Of a stretch of DNA of 64,000 nt, positions 50,407 to 59,791 are shown one piece after another. The notes beneath the pieces were generated by a model, which was given only the letters and a program-made list of their open reading frames with translations, was not told where the DNA came from and did not search any database. Position 1 is the first letter of the stretch. Every line of letters begins with the position of its first letter. The stretch is taken from NCBI RefSeq assembly GCF_015558675.1, contig NZ_JADMOL010000005.1, forward strand, positions 288,601 through 352,600, read 5' to 3'. Source of the stretch: Paenibacillus sp. 1001270B_150601_E10. Lineage in GTDB: Bacteria > Bacillota > Bacilli > Paenibacillales > Paenibacillaceae. Made by a program: the position numbers and the translations under genes.

Positions 50407-51027
50407 CTACAGCACCCCCTTGGTTGATGGGACGCCCTGTACTCTAGGATCGAGGCTGGTTGCCTCATCCAGCGCGCGTCCAAGCGCCTTGAATACAGCC
50501 TCAATCATGTGGTGCGTATTGCGACCATAATGAACGATAACATGGAGCGTCATACGAGATTCCAATGCAAGCTTCCATAAGAATTCGTGCACAAGCTCCG
50601 TATGGAAAGTGCCTACCTGCTGTGCAGGGTATTCTGCCCGATACTCAAAGTGAGGGCGGCCGCTTAGATCAATAATGACTTGTGCCAAAGCTTCATCCAT
50701 CGGGACAAATACAGAAGCATATCGCTTAATGCCCGCTTTATTGCCAAGCGCCTGATTCAGCGCCTGCCCAAGGCAAATGCCTATGTCCTCAACCGTATGA
50801 TGGTCATCGATCTCAATATCTCCTCTTGCTAGAACATCAAGATCAAAGTGCCCATGCTTCGTAAATAGATCCAGCATATGGTTCAGGAAAGGCACGCCTG
50901 TATCCTGCTTGCTGATTCCCGCTCCGTCGATATTAAATGCAAGCTTAATATCCGTTTCATTCGTTCTTCGAGCGATTTCCGCCTCCCGCTTGTTTGTCTC
51001 CTTTTGCATATCCGTATTCACCCTCAT
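50407..51027 (-). CDS. hisB: Imidazoleglycerol-phosphate dehydratase
   Basis: Dehydrates imidazole glycerol phosphate. 206 residues or slightly fewer, with the metal-binding His motifs DDHHTVEDIG and the late NTHHMIEA. It is the monofunctional form without a phosphatase domain. The start is uncertain: the ATG at 51027 is only three bases from GAGG, the GTG at 51021 has nine-base spacing, and the ATG at 51009 is also possible. The conserved core begins near residue 17 in any case. Confidence 0.95.
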   Translation of the reverse strand: MRVNTDMQKETNKREAEIARRTNETDIKLAFNIDGAGISKQDTGVPFLNHMLDLFTKHGHFDLDVLARGDIEIDDHHTVEDIGICLGQALNQALGNKAGIKRYASVFVPMDEALAQVIIDLSGRPHFEYRAEYPAQQVGTFHTELVHEFLWKLALESRMTLHVIVHYGRNTHHMIEAVFKALGRALDEATSLDPRVQGVPSTKGVL

Positions 51028-51036
51028 CCACCTCTT

Positions 51037-52335
51037 CTACTTAGAATCGTCGTTTCGCTCTTGCTCCAATCGAATCTGAATCGCTCTCGCGTGGCCTTCC
51101 AGGCCTTCATGACGCGCAAGCTGCATAATGGTTTGCCCATGTTTCAGAAGGGCTTCCTTGCTGTATCGAATGATGCTCGACTTCTTCACAAACATATCCA
51201 CGTCAACTGGCGAAGAGAATCGGGCTGTTCCGTTGGTTGGAATAATATGATTGGGTCCTGCAAAATAATCGCCAACAGGCTCAGAACTGTATCTTCCTAA
51301 AAATATTGCACCTGCATTCTCAATAGAGGCCAGCTCATTCATCGGGTCCTGTGTCATAATCTCCAAGTGCTCTGGGGCAAGACGGTTAATAAGCGATGTC
51401 GCCTCTTCCATCGTGTCTGTCACAACAATCGCGCCGTATTGCTCAATGGACTGTGCAGCTATGGACTGCCTTGGCAGCGCCTGAAGCTGCTTTATGACTT
51501 CCTCCTGCACAGCTTCGGCAACCGCCATGGACGTGGTCACAAGTACGGCAGAGGCCATCTCATCATGCTCTGCTTGAGACAACAGATCAGCCGCCACATA
51601 GGCTGCATTGGCCGTCTCATCTGCCAGTACGGCGATCTCAGAAGGACCTGCGATGCTGTCGATATCAACAGCTCCATATACCTCGCGTTTGGCTAAAGCG
51701 ACATAGATGTTGCCAGGTCCGCATATCTTATCAACTTTCGTAATACTCTCCGTCCCATAGGCGAGCGCGGCGATGGCTTGCGCGCCGCCGATTCGATAGA
51801 TCTCCTCAACGCCTGACTCAGCAGCAGCCACAAGAATGTAAGGATCAATCCCCTGCTTGCCGCCAGTGGCTGGAGGAGTAACCATGACAATCTCCTTCAC
51901 GCCTGCTACCTGTGCAGGGATAACATTCATCAGAACCGAGGAGGGGTAGGCTGCTTTTCCGCCTGGGACATAGACGCCTACACGTTTTAGCGGTCGAATC
52001 AACTGTCCCAGCATCGTTCCGTCTGGCTGTATGTCAAACCAGGAATTTCGCTTCTGCTTTTCATGAAAGGAACGAATCCGCTCCGCCGCTTCACGTATTG
52101 CTGTCAGGAAGGAAGGCTCCACCTTTTCATAAGCTGCGGCAATATCCTCCGTTGACACTCGAATGCTGTCCTTTGTAATCTCTGTGTTGTCAAACTGCTT
52201 CGTATACTCGAGCAACGCGGCATCGCCCTCTACTCGCACCTTTTGTACAATCGTAAGCACGGTCCTGAGCTGCTGCTCAGTCCCTGCATCAACCTCACGC
52301 TCTAGCCGAAACTCGCTTCCCCGTATGATTCTCAT
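51037..52335 (-). CDS. hisD: Histidinol dehydrogenase
   Basis: A zinc- and NAD-dependent enzyme for the last two oxidations to histidine. 432 residues. Family segments include [36 protein letters not shown] and AEHDEMASA, and the C-terminal GPNHIIPT. The ATG at 52335 has GGAGG eight bases upstream and begins at the conserved N-terminus; 13 further upstream codons are open but not supported. Confidence 0.97.
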   Translation of the reverse strand: MRIIRGSEFRLEREVDAGTEQQLRTVLTIVQKVRVEGDAALLEYTKQFDNTEITKDSIRVSTEDIAAAYEKVEPSFLTAIREAAERIRSFHEKQKRNSWFDIQPDGTMLGQLIRPLKRVGVYVPGGKAAYPSSVLMNVIPAQVAGVKEIVMVTPPATGGKQGIDPYILVAAAESGVEEIYRIGGAQAIAALAYGTESITKVDKICGPGNIYVALAKREVYGAVDIDSIAGPSEIAVLADETANAAYVAADLLSQAEHDEMASAVLVTTSMAVAEAVQEEVIKQLQALPRQSIAAQSIEQYGAIVVTDTMEEATSLINRLAPEHLEIMTQDPMNELASIENAGAIFLGRYSSEPVGDYFAGPNHIIPTNGTARFSSPVDVDMFVKKSSIIRYSKEALLKHGQTIMQLARHEGLEGHARAIQIRLEQERNDDSK

Positions 52336-52486
52336 ATCCCATTCCTCCTCGCACGAATGATGCTCTCCAGTCATTCTTTTCTAATGATGTCTTCTTCTGA
52401 GTTGATAACTTATTGCCATCAGTCTATCCTTCCATATCCCCATCCTTATGGGGTGCCTGCTTTGGATCGCACATGCCAGATATTGC

Positions 52487-53122
52487 TTATCTCGTTAGCT
52501 GAATTTGAGCCTGCAGACGGTCGCACAATTCCTGAATGGCATCATTTTTCAACCGATAGCTTACGCGATTCGCAATCAAGCGGCTTGTAATTTGAAAGAT
52601 AACCTGCTGCTCTATAAGCCCATTTTCTCTAAGCGTTGTCCCCGTCTCTACCATATCAACAATACGATCAGCAAGGCCGATCATAGGTGCCAGCTCTATC
52701 GAACCATTAAGCTTAATGACCTCAACCTGCTGTCCATGCTCTCTAAAGTATTGCGAAGCGACATTCGGATATTTGGTCGCAACCCTAGGATGAGTGCCGG
52801 GCTCCCAATCCGGAAGGGCTATAACCGACATACGGCAACGCGCAATGCCAAGATCGAGCAGCTCATATACGTCTCGATTCTCTTCCATCAGCACATCCTT
52901 GCCGACAATTCCAATATCCGCTACACCATATTCAACATAGGTAGGCACATCTACAGGCTTCGCCATAATAAACTGCATCCGTGCATCCGGCAGTTCAATC
53001 AACAGCTTGCGAGATGCATCCTCTTCTTCAAAGATGGGATATCCCGCTTCCCTCATCAAGGAAGCAGCCTGCTTATAGATACGGCCCTTCGGCATAGCCA
53101 CCTTCAGCCAATCCTGCATCAT
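52487..53122 (-). CDS. hisG: ATP phosphoribosyltransferase, short form
   Basis: The first enzyme of histidine synthesis: condenses ATP with PRPP. 211 residues with the C-terminal regulatory domain missing, so it is the short form that needs His[30 protein letters not shown] and [18 protein letters not shown] (PRPP site) are seen. The ATG at 53122 has AAAGG five bases upstream; the GTG at 53128 lies within that site. Confidence 0.97.
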   Translation of the reverse strand: MMQDWLKVAMPKGRIYKQAASLMREAGYPIFEEEDASRKLLIELPDARMQFIMAKPVDVPTYVEYGVADIGIVGKDVLMEENRDVYELLDLGIARCRMSVIALPDWEPGTHPRVATKYPNVASQYFREHGQQVEVIKLNGSIELAPMIGLADRIVDMVETGTTLRENGLIEQQVIFQITSRLIANRVSYRLKNDAIQELCDRLQAQIQLTR

Positions 53123-53209
53123 AATCACCTTTCTCTATTAAAATGAGGAGCTTCCAAGGCTAGACCTTCTTGGTGCTTACCCCTCCGTCATAACCGATTC
53201 CAATATCGA

Positions 53210-54430
53210 TTAGACATGCTCCTTCATAAAGCGTACAAATGTCAGCACTTCTTCATAGCGATTGCCTCTCCAGCACAGAGAATGATCCGGCTTCCGTTTA
53301 ACCTCTTCCAACTGGCTTTCCTCCTGTACTCTTCTAGTGACAACGCGATCCCCTTGTTCTCTTCTCCGCATAGCCTCCTGGAAGGCCTCTGCTCTTCTCA
53401 TCTCATCGTATTGAATAAGAATGGGGAGTCGAACAGGATCGATCTCGTTTCGCTTTAATGCATCCATAAGCCTTGTCGTCTTAAGGGCAAAGCCGGTTGC
53501 TGGCGCCGGACGGCCAAATTGAGTCAGCAGGTTGTCGTAGCGTCCTCCGCTCATCACGGGGAATCCTTGATCGGCTGCATACCCCTCAAAGATCGTTCCT
53601 GTATAGTAAGAGAAATCCCCAACCATGGAGAGATCAAGCATGCACATCTCTGCGACACCGTATGCCTCGAGCACCTCCCACAGCTGCTCAAGATGATTCA
53701 GCGAGGCAAATACCGTATCTTCCCGTACAATCTGTCTCGCCTCCTCCACAACGGCAATGCCGCCGCGAAGCCGCAGGATTTGATTCAACCGTTCCTTCTT
53801 CCATTCCTCAATCGGAAGCGTCTGTACGAGCTCACGATAGCCCACCACATCACGCATCACGAGATATTGCTTCAGTTGCTGCTGGAGATCATCCTGCTGC
53901 GGGAGAAACTGTCCTAACAGCCCATGCAGGAAGCCATGATGACCAATAGCGACTTTGAACTGCTTGACGCCGGAATCCTTCAAGCAGGAGATCGATAATG
54001 CTATAACCTCCGCATCGGCCTCGGGAGAAGCATCTCCGATAAGCTCAGCGCCGGTCTGATAGAATTCTGCTTCTCTCCCGCTATCCTCTTCCATTGAGCG
54101 AAATACATTCGCGTGGTAAGACAGCCGAATGGGAAGTGGAACATCCTGCATCAAGGATGCAGCTACACGTGCGATCGGGGCCGTCATATCTGAGCGAAGC
54201 ACCATAGCCGTACCGCGTTGATTCAACAGCTTGAATAGCTTATGATCCAGCGTTGCACTGGCTGTGCCCACCGTATCGTAGAATTCCATTGACGGTGTCA
54301 CGATTTGCTCGTACCCCCAACGGGACATGCACTGCAAGGATTGGCGTTCAATATATCTAAGCTTCGTAACCGCATCAGGCAGGTAATCCCTTACGCCTGA
54401 GGGCTTTTCGAACATTTTCGGCTTCGTCAT
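53210..54430 (-). CDS. hisZ: ATP phosphoribosyltransferase regulatory subunit
   Basis: A class II aminoacyl-tRNA-synthetase-like paralogue of HisRS that activates and regulates the short HisG. 406 residues. Motif 2-like FRSMEEDSGREAEFYQTGAE and the late YYTGTIFEGYA are present, as expected for HisZ. The ATG at 54430 has GAGG eight bases upstream. It is the first gene of the his operon and pairs with short hisG, consistent with an octameric HisZG complex. Confidence 0.95.
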   Translation of the reverse strand: MTKPKMFEKPSGVRDYLPDAVTKLRYIERQSLQCMSRWGYEQIVTPSMEFYDTVGTASATLDHKLFKLLNQRGTAMVLRSDMTAPIARVAASLMQDVPLPIRLSYHANVFRSMEEDSGREAEFYQTGAELIGDASPEADAEVIALSISCLKDSGVKQFKVAIGHHGFLHGLLGQFLPQQDDLQQQLKQYLVMRDVVGYRELVQTLPIEEWKKERLNQILRLRGGIAVVEEARQIVREDTVFASLNHLEQLWEVLEAYGVAEMCMLDLSMVGDFSYYTGTIFEGYAADQGFPVMSGGRYDNLLTQFGRPAPATGFALKTTRLMDALKRNEIDPVRLPILIQYDEMRRAEAFQEAMRRREQGDRVVTRRVQEESQLEEVKRKPDHSLCWRGNRYEEVLTFVRFMKEHV

Positions 54431-54456
54431 GATATCCACCTCGAATCTATATTTAA

Positions 54457-54476
54457 CACTTTAATATATTAATGTG
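54457..54476. promoter_or_regulatory. 20-bp palindrome in the his operon leader
   Basis: CACTTTAATATATTAATGTG: a perfect 12-bp palindrome TTAATATATTAA flanked by CAC/GTG with one mismatch pair. It lies between the promoter and the hisZ ribosome site, a typical operator position. No T-box (AGGGTGG-type) sequence was found in this leader. Confidence 0.5.
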
Positions 54477-54518
54477 CTACCAAGTTAACTAATTAGCAAA
54501 CCAAAGAAATTATGAGCT

Positions 54519-54547
54519 ATCTTATCATGCTTCCATTTTTTCGTCAA
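54519..54547 (-). promoter_or_regulatory. Sigma-A promoter of the his operon
   Basis: Minus strand TTGACG (54542-54547), a 17-base spacer and TAAGAT (54519-54524). Confidence 0.78.
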
Positions 54548-54640
54548 ACGTTTTTCTTACCAATGTTTACCCAACATGTATTGAACATCAACACTTCATT
54601 AGATTCCATGAGGTCCCTTTGAGATAAATCTTTCTAGCGC

Positions 54641-54680
54641 AAAAAAGGCCTCTCCTCCAGCCTACAGCTGATGGAAAGGC
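54641..54680 (-). terminator. Terminator of the acyltransferase gene
   Basis: Read on the minus strand, GCCTTTCC pairs with GGAGAGGC with a GU pair and an inner TCAGC/GGCTG stem, followed by T6. Confidence 0.7.
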
Positions 54681-54743
54681 TCTTCTCTCAGCAAATAAAG
54701 TCCTTAGACTTCATATTTCCTGGTGTCATTCAACCTTTTGTGT

Positions 54744-55931
54744 TTATGGAGCAACCGATATCGATTCTTTTTTACGTTTAGCTATTACACGCGGCTCATC
54801 CCCCTCTCCTCGAGGCGGTGAGCCTAATGCAATCCAAGACCACGGGATATGTTTAAACGCAAGCGATATAACGATCCATGACAATCCTAGTGCTAGTCCG
54901 TATCCTACTATAATATACAATCCATACAGCCATTCATTTTGCTGATGCCAAGGGATCTGGCGATGCAGTGCGAGCCAGACAGGATGAAGTAAATATATGC
55001 CGAAGGACAGTTCACCAAGACGCGTGAGCTTGGCGATAAGCCCTGTATATCGCGAGCGCTGAATCGCATAAGCAATTTGCATCAGCACGAGCGCAGCTAA
55101 TACGGTATGTATATTCCAGAGCCCTTCATAGGCTAAAGAAGCATACTCCTCACCCGTCGATCGCGTGATATACCAGATGTGAACATGCGCAAAGCCTGCG
55201 CATAACCATCCGCCCCACAGCAGGACATTCCAGAACCGATACCCTGGATTCAGACTGCAGCGCTCCTTATTAAGCCATGAATCCAGCCACGGCTCAATGC
55301 GGTCAAAATAGAGCCCGCAATAAGCACCGATGGTGTATACGCTCATATACGATAGCGCTATGCTTCCCTTTTCAACAATATGCAGATCGACGTTGTTCCA
55401 TATGACGAAGCCCCACTGGATCAAAAAGCCGATCGGAATGATCCAGTGCTTTGCCCTCTGATTGCGGCATAGTCTAAGCAGCAAAGGAAAAAGCAAGTAG
55501 AATTGAAGGCTTATAAAAACAAAGTAGAGATGCGTATACGCACTGCCTGTCACAAGCTCTTTGCTGAAACTTCTTATGGCCTCATTCCAAGGACGATCAT
55601 GGTTAACGGTAATCTGAACCATGAAGAAGTAACAAAAAGAGCAAATGGCATAGGGCAGCAAGATATATTTAAGACGATTCATATAGAATCTTTTTATTCT
55701 ACGTTTGGGCAGTCCAGCTTCGCCTCCATATTGATAAAATAAGACGAGGCTGCTTAGAAGAATAAAGGTAGGTGTTCCATACTTAAAGAAAATGTTGAAC
55801 CATGTGTATCCATAAAACGCTGGTGAAGCTGTCATCTCGATCGAACTGAATGATGTGGCATGAACCATGATAACTCCTAAGATGGCTAAGGCCCGAATAA
55901 TGGGAAGTGCTGTAATCATGGGTTTTCCCAT
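54744..55931 (-). CDS. Acyltransferase 3 family membrane protein
   Basis: About 395 residues with roughly ten predicted membrane helices. The start ALPIIRALAILGVIMVHATS contains the RALAI-x-MVH motif of the family, with the candidate catalytic His. Members O-acylate cell-surface glycans or other extracytoplasmic acceptors. The ATG at 55931 has AAGGA nine bases upstream; the first ATG at 55940 abuts it. It lies beside a polysaccharide deacetylase gene on the same strand, and both may modify the cell wall. The acceptor is unknown. Confidence 0.87.
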   Translation of the reverse strand: MGKPMITALPIIRALAILGVIMVHATSFSSIEMTASPAFYGYTWFNIFFKYGTPTFILLSSLVLFYQYGGEAGLPKRRIKRFYMNRLKYILLPYAICSFCYFFMVQITVNHDRPWNEAIRSFSKELVTGSAYTHLYFVFISLQFYLLFPLLLRLCRNQRAKHWIIPIGFLIQWGFVIWNNVDLHIVEKGSIALSYMSVYTIGAYCGLYFDRIEPWLDSWLNKERCSLNPGYRFWNVLLWGGWLCAGFAHVHIWYITRSTGEEYASLAYEGLWNIHTVLAALVLMQIAYAIQRSRYTGLIAKLTRLGELSFGIYLLHPVWLALHRQIPWHQQNEWLYGLYIIVGYGLALGLSWIVISLAFKHIPWSWIALGSPPRGEGDEPRVIAKRKKESISVAP

Positions 55932-56052
55932 ATACGACATTCCTTTCGTTTGAAGTGGATAATGGAGTATGGAAAGCTGCTATTCATCCATTTCTAGAAC
56001 CTAAATCGAGCGGATTACACAAATGACGATATGAAGTTGTCAGAGTCCGACA

Positions 56053-57270
56053 TTATTTCCCGGGAAACAACATAATTTGTTGCTGCTGATTGTCGATGCT
56101 TGCTTTGATTCTAATATGTTGTTCAACTTCCCTAAGCGGCAGATACCAATTTCCATCCATTCGAATAGCAGGACGCTCCATTGGAACAATAATCTGATTC
56201 CAACTCATGCGATACATCGTCTTTCTCCGAGGTTTATCACCCTGATTGATAAGACTCTCTACTAAATCTTTGGTTGCAATATTCTGGTTGCCGGCATTGA
56301 TACGGAACCCATTACGAGTCTGTTGATCATTGATGCCTGGCTTCACCGTAAAGGTAATGTCGATGCCAAGAGACTTGCAAATGTTAAGAACGTCTGTATT
56401 AAACGCCCCATATGGAAATGCCACCATACTTTCTTTATTACCTAATTCCTCTTTAAGCCGCTTCTCTGCCCTCATAAGATCATGTCTTATTCGTGCTCTA
56501 TACTGTTCTCTTGTTTCGATCTTCCCTGTCTTCTTGTCGTACAGCTTTCGGGTAAGCATAGGCTTCTGTACCCCGCGCGTGTTAATCGATGCGTAGGCAT
56601 GTGAATTAAAGGTATGGCTATAGAAGCGAAAGCCATCCTTCATCATTGCTCTCATCTGAACCCAGCTGAGCTTCGCCCTCCCTGGCTGCTTGCGGTCGTC
56701 AATGGAAGATACGATGACGAAGTTCGTCGCAGTCAGATGATGCCGCTTCAATAGGGGATATACTTCGGTATAGAACGTCTCATAGCCATCATCAAAGGTG
56801 AGCAGCACAGCATTATCAGGCACCTGCTGCTGACCGTTCATGTAGCGAACGTAGTCGTCCATGCCAATGAAGCGAAAACCATGTTGACGCAGCGCTACAA
56901 TCTGCTCCTCTAACTGTCCCGGAGAGATAAACGATACATCCGAAGGATGCTTTTCAATATTGTGGTACATTAAAGTAATAACTTTGTTTTGATAGTAAAT
57001 AGGCTGATATCGTACATAAGGTGGAGTCTTTGATGTGGTGTGCAGCTCAAGACCGTCTGCTTTAGACATGCTTGAATTAAGGTGATAGGCTTTCTCTAAT
57101 GCTTTTACGGGTATATACCATTCCCCATTCCGCATGAACGCCTTGGTTTCTTTCCAAGTGTGCTCGTCCCATGCGATGGTGTACTGCGTTCCTCTTGCGT
57201 CTGAAGTAGAATCCATCGTGATGAATGCTAGCAGCATGAGGAGTACGAGTATGATCGGACGCCTTTTCAT
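56053..57270 (-). CDS. Exported polysaccharide deacetylase (NodB domain)
   Basis: 405 residues. A signal peptide (about 1-25) is followed by a short stalk-like domain with WYIPVKALEKAY. The NodB homology domain (about 95-320) has motif 1 TFDDGYETF, motif 2 SHTFNSHAY and motif 3 FPYGAFN. A second WYLPLREVEQHI segment near the C-terminus resembles the N-terminal one (copper-amine-oxidase-N-like). Such enzymes remove N- or O-acetyl groups from peptidoglycan, chitin or surface polymers. GAGGG lies eight bases before the ATG. Metal ligands look complete, so activity is likely; the substrate is not known. Confidence 0.88.
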   Translation of the reverse strand: MKRRPIILVLLMLLAFITMDSTSDARGTQYTIAWDEHTWKETKAFMRNGEWYIPVKALEKAYHLNSSMSKADGLELHTTSKTPPYVRYQPIYYQNKVITLMYHNIEKHPSDVSFISPGQLEEQIVALRQHGFRFIGMDDYVRYMNGQQQVPDNAVLLTFDDGYETFYTEVYPLLKRHHLTATNFVIVSSIDDRKQPGRAKLSWVQMRAMMKDGFRFYSHTFNSHAYASINTRGVQKPMLTRKLYDKKTGKIETREQYRARIRHDLMRAEKRLKEELGNKESMVAFPYGAFNTDVLNICKSLGIDITFTVKPGINDQQTRNGFRINAGNQNIATKDLVESLINQGDKPRRKTMYRMSWNQIIVPMERPAIRMDGNWYLPLREVEQHIRIKASIDNQQQQIMLFPGK

Positions 57271-57371
57271 GTGTTATGCCCTCTTTAATGGATAGATATA
57301 TTAAGAAATTAGCATATTAAACCATCCTTGTCATTTACTTTTTATCGTTCCAAGGATTGCAGAGAATATAC

Positions 57372-57400
57372 AAAAAACGCCTGACCAAAGCCAGGCGTTT
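57372..57400 (-). terminator. Terminator of the hprK-lgt-ppaX-yvoF operon
   Basis: The stem AAACGCCTG / CAGGCGTTT, followed by T6 on the minus strand. Confidence 0.88.
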
Positions 57401-57426
57401 CAATCCATATTCAAAATGCTAACACT

Positions 57427-57924
57427 CTATCCGTCTTCATGGGGGGCTTCTCGAATCATTCTTAACGGGTTGCCCCCAACCATTTGCCCTGGGAGAACAT
57501 CCTTGTGAACCACAGAGCCTGCAGCAACAACGGCTCCATTTCCAATCGTTACACCTGGCAAAATCGTACAGTTGGCCCCAACCATGACGTTATCGCCAAT
57601 TGTAACCTGTCCTAAGCGATACTCCTTGATCAGGTACTCATGAGCTAATATGGTGGTATTATAGCCGATGATCGAGTTGCTGCCGATCTGTATGCGCTCA
57701 GGGAAGAACACATCCACCATGACCATGAGTCCAAAGGCGGTATGCTTTCCTACCTTCATATGAAGGATCCTGCGATAGATCCAGTTCTTTAACGGAAGGT
57801 AAGGGCAATATCGAGCCAGTTGGATGAAAATAAAGTTTTTAACCCCTTTCCAAGGGCTTACCGTCTTATAAATCTGCCATAAGCCATTGGGGCCTTCAAC
57901 CGGATAACGCTCAAGTTGTCTCAC
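57427..57924 (-). CDS. yvoF: Left-handed beta-helix acyltransferase (YvoF-like)
   Basis: 165 residues. Hexapeptide-repeat sequence fills the second half (IQIGSNSIIGYNTTI, VTIGDNVMVGANCTI, VTIGNGAVVAAGSVV), ending in the usual VGGNPLRMI. It is predicted to transfer an acetyl group from CoA to an unknown acceptor. Translation starts at GTG with GGAG ten bases upstream, and the gene overlaps ppaX by 14 bases. Position after hprK-lgt-ppaX matches B. subtilis yvoF. Confidence 0.9.
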   Translation of the reverse strand: MRQLERYPVEGPNGLWQIYKTVSPWKGVKNFIFIQLARYCPYLPLKNWIYRRILHMKVGKHTAFGLMVMVDVFFPERIQIGSNSIIGYNTTILAHEYLIKEYRLGQVTIGDNVMVGANCTILPGVTIGNGAVVAAGSVVHKDVLPGQMVGGNPLRMIREAPHEDG

Positions 57925-58573
57925 CTGAATTACGCTCCAATCCGATTAGCGTATAAAGATCTCTCATATCGTGGATAACATGCTTAGCGCCATACTCTCT
58001 AAGCACGGCCTCTCCCTTTAAGGACCACGCCACGCCACAAGAGATTACACCTGCCGCATTGGCTGATTGGATATCTGCCGGGCTGTCCCCCACCATTAAG
58101 GTTGTGGAAGGATCCGCCTGAAGCCGTTCAACAGCCTGAAGCACAGGCTCTGGATGAGGCTTTGCATTCGTAATATCATCGAATGTTATAATCGCGCCCA
58201 TATGCTCGAATAGATCGAACATACGAAGTGCGCGTTCTGTCGTGAGACGAATCTTCGTCGTCACAATCCCCACCTTGATATCTGCTTCCACTAAACGCTG
58301 AATGACCTCCTGGACGTACGGGAAAGGCTGAATAAGATCATCATGCCGCTTCCAGTTATAATCTCGGTATGCTTGCACGAGATCCTCAATCTGTTCTCGC
58401 TGTGAGAATCTGCGCAGCTGTTCTTCTAACGTCAAACCCATAGAAGGGATGATTTGCTCACGAGTGAACGGTTGAGGCACAATATCCCGCAGGATGTGCT
58501 GAAAGGTCTCAATGATCAGCTCATTCGTATCCATAATCGTGCCATCCAAATCAAATAATACCGTTCGAATCAT
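57911..58573 (-). CDS. ppaX: Pyrophosphatase PpaX (HAD superfamily)
   Basis: In B. subtilis it hydrolyses the pyrophosphate made when HprK dephosphorylates P-Ser-HPr. 220 residues. The HAD motifs are FDLDGTIMDT (Asp8 nucleophile, Asp10), VTTKIR, and MVGDSPADIQSA. AAAGGAG lies nine bases before the ATG. Its place two genes after hprK supports this role over general phosphoglycolate phosphatase activity. Confidence 0.93.
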   Translation of the reverse strand: MIRTVLFDLDGTIMDTNELIIETFQHILRDIVPQPFTREQIIPSMGLTLEEQLRRFSQREQIEDLVQAYRDYNWKRHDDLIQPFPYVQEVIQRLVEADIKVGIVTTKIRLTTERALRMFDLFEHMGAIITFDDITNAKPHPEPVLQAVERLQADPSTTLMVGDSPADIQSANAAGVISCGVAWSLKGEAVLREYGAKHVIHDMRDLYTLIGLERNSGETT

Positions 58574-58635
58574 TGCTTACGACTCCTTTATTTCCTGCTG
58601 TCTGACATTTGGATTAAGATTGTTACTGACCGGTG

Positions 58636-59760
58636 CTATTTGGTACCCCTCGGATCAGTATCCTCAGCTTCATGAGCTGGGCTTTTCTCACTCGATGTCT
58701 CTTCATCTTTTCCATTATGTTCATCTTTAATAGGATCGCCTGCAACGTGCTCTTGCTTCTCCTCGCTTGCTTGGATAGAAGCAGGTCCCTTCGTTGATTC
58801 CTGAGTAGCATCTTGCTTATCTTGCGAAGAAGCAGCTTGCGGCGCTTTCGATGAAACGATCGGGTCGCTGTATCGCACAACATGCTGTTTCCCTTTGAGT
58901 CGGCGAAAAACAATAAGAATAATCCCTACAATGACAATAAATAGTGCGAGCAGCTGGGAGATACGAACATTCCCGTATGCCGGATCCAAATAACCTGGCT
59001 CAAATACGATGGTCATCGGAGACCACAAAGCATCTACAAGTGATTGTGCCCATGCAGAACCTTTGTAGGCCAGACTGTCTGTACGCAAGCCTTCAATGAA
59101 GAAACGTCCAATCGAGTACCAGATCAAATAGCTTAGGAGCACCTCGCCTTGACGCACATTTTTCAGTCTGCGAATGCCAAAGAGCAGCAGTACGCCGACA
59201 ATGTTCCAGATCGATTCATACAGGAACGTAGGATGATGAAATACGCCCTGCACATTCATTTGATTCACAATAAAATCAGGCAGGTGCAGCGTATTGCGAA
59301 GGAAGCTTTCCTCCACAGGTCCACCGTATGCCTCTTGGTTGATGAAGTTGCCCCATCTGCCGATCGCTTGTCCAATCAACAAGCCAGGAGCACAAATATC
59401 TGCGATTCGGATAAAGCTGTAGCCTTTTTTACGAAGATAAATACCTGCACCGATGAAGGCACCGATAAGTGCCCCGTATATGGCAATACCGCCTTCCCAA
59501 ATCGCGAATATCTTCAGCAGGTCACCTTTATATTGATCCCACTGAAATATAACATAATACGCCCTTGCTCCAATTAATGCCGACGGTAATCCAATAAGCA
59601 GAATATCCATGAAAAAGTCAGGAGAGATACCAAAGCGCTTGCCCTCACGAATCGCAAGCAGCAAGCCTACTAAGGCAGCTGTCCCGAGGATAATTCCATA
59701 CCAATGAACACTGATCGGCCCCAATTGAAAAGCAATCGGGTTAAGCAGCATTGTAGCCAT
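58636..59760 (-). CDS. lgt: Prolipoprotein diacylglyceryl transferase with long charged C-terminal tail
   Basis: Transfers diacylglycerol to the lipobox Cys of prolipoproteins, such as the four lipoproteins encoded in this window. The membrane domain (about 1-285) carries HWYGIILG near the N-terminus and the Lgt signature GRWGNFINQEAYGGP, and the length to this point is normal. An additional tail of about 85 residues is rich in Glu, Asp, Lys, Ser and Gln and is predicted to be disordered. AAGGAG lies eight bases before the ATG. It is the second gene of the hprK operon. Confidence 0.95.
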   Translation of the reverse strand: MATMLLNPIAFQLGPISVHWYGIILGTAALVGLLLAIREGKRFGISPDFFMDILLIGLPSALIGARAYYVIFQWDQYKGDLLKIFAIWEGGIAIYGALIGAFIGAGIYLRKKGYSFIRIADICAPGLLIGQAIGRWGNFINQEAYGGPVEESFLRNTLHLPDFIVNQMNVQGVFHHPTFLYESIWNIVGVLLLFGIRRLKNVRQGEVLLSYLIWYSIGRFFIEGLRTDSLAYKGSAWAQSLVDALWSPMTIVFEPGYLDPAYGNVRISQLLALFIVIVGIILIVFRRLKGKQHVVRYSDPIVSSKAPQAASSQDKQDATQESTKGPASIQASEEKQEHVAGDPIKDEHNGKDEETSSEKSPAHEAEDTDPRGTK

Positions 59761-59791
59761 TTACACGTCTCCTTTATTTCACAACTCCGGA

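Noticed and set aside
54431..54560. T-box riboswitch before the his operon
   Set aside because: No AGGGTGG-type T-box sequence, specifier loop or terminator is present in the short leader.
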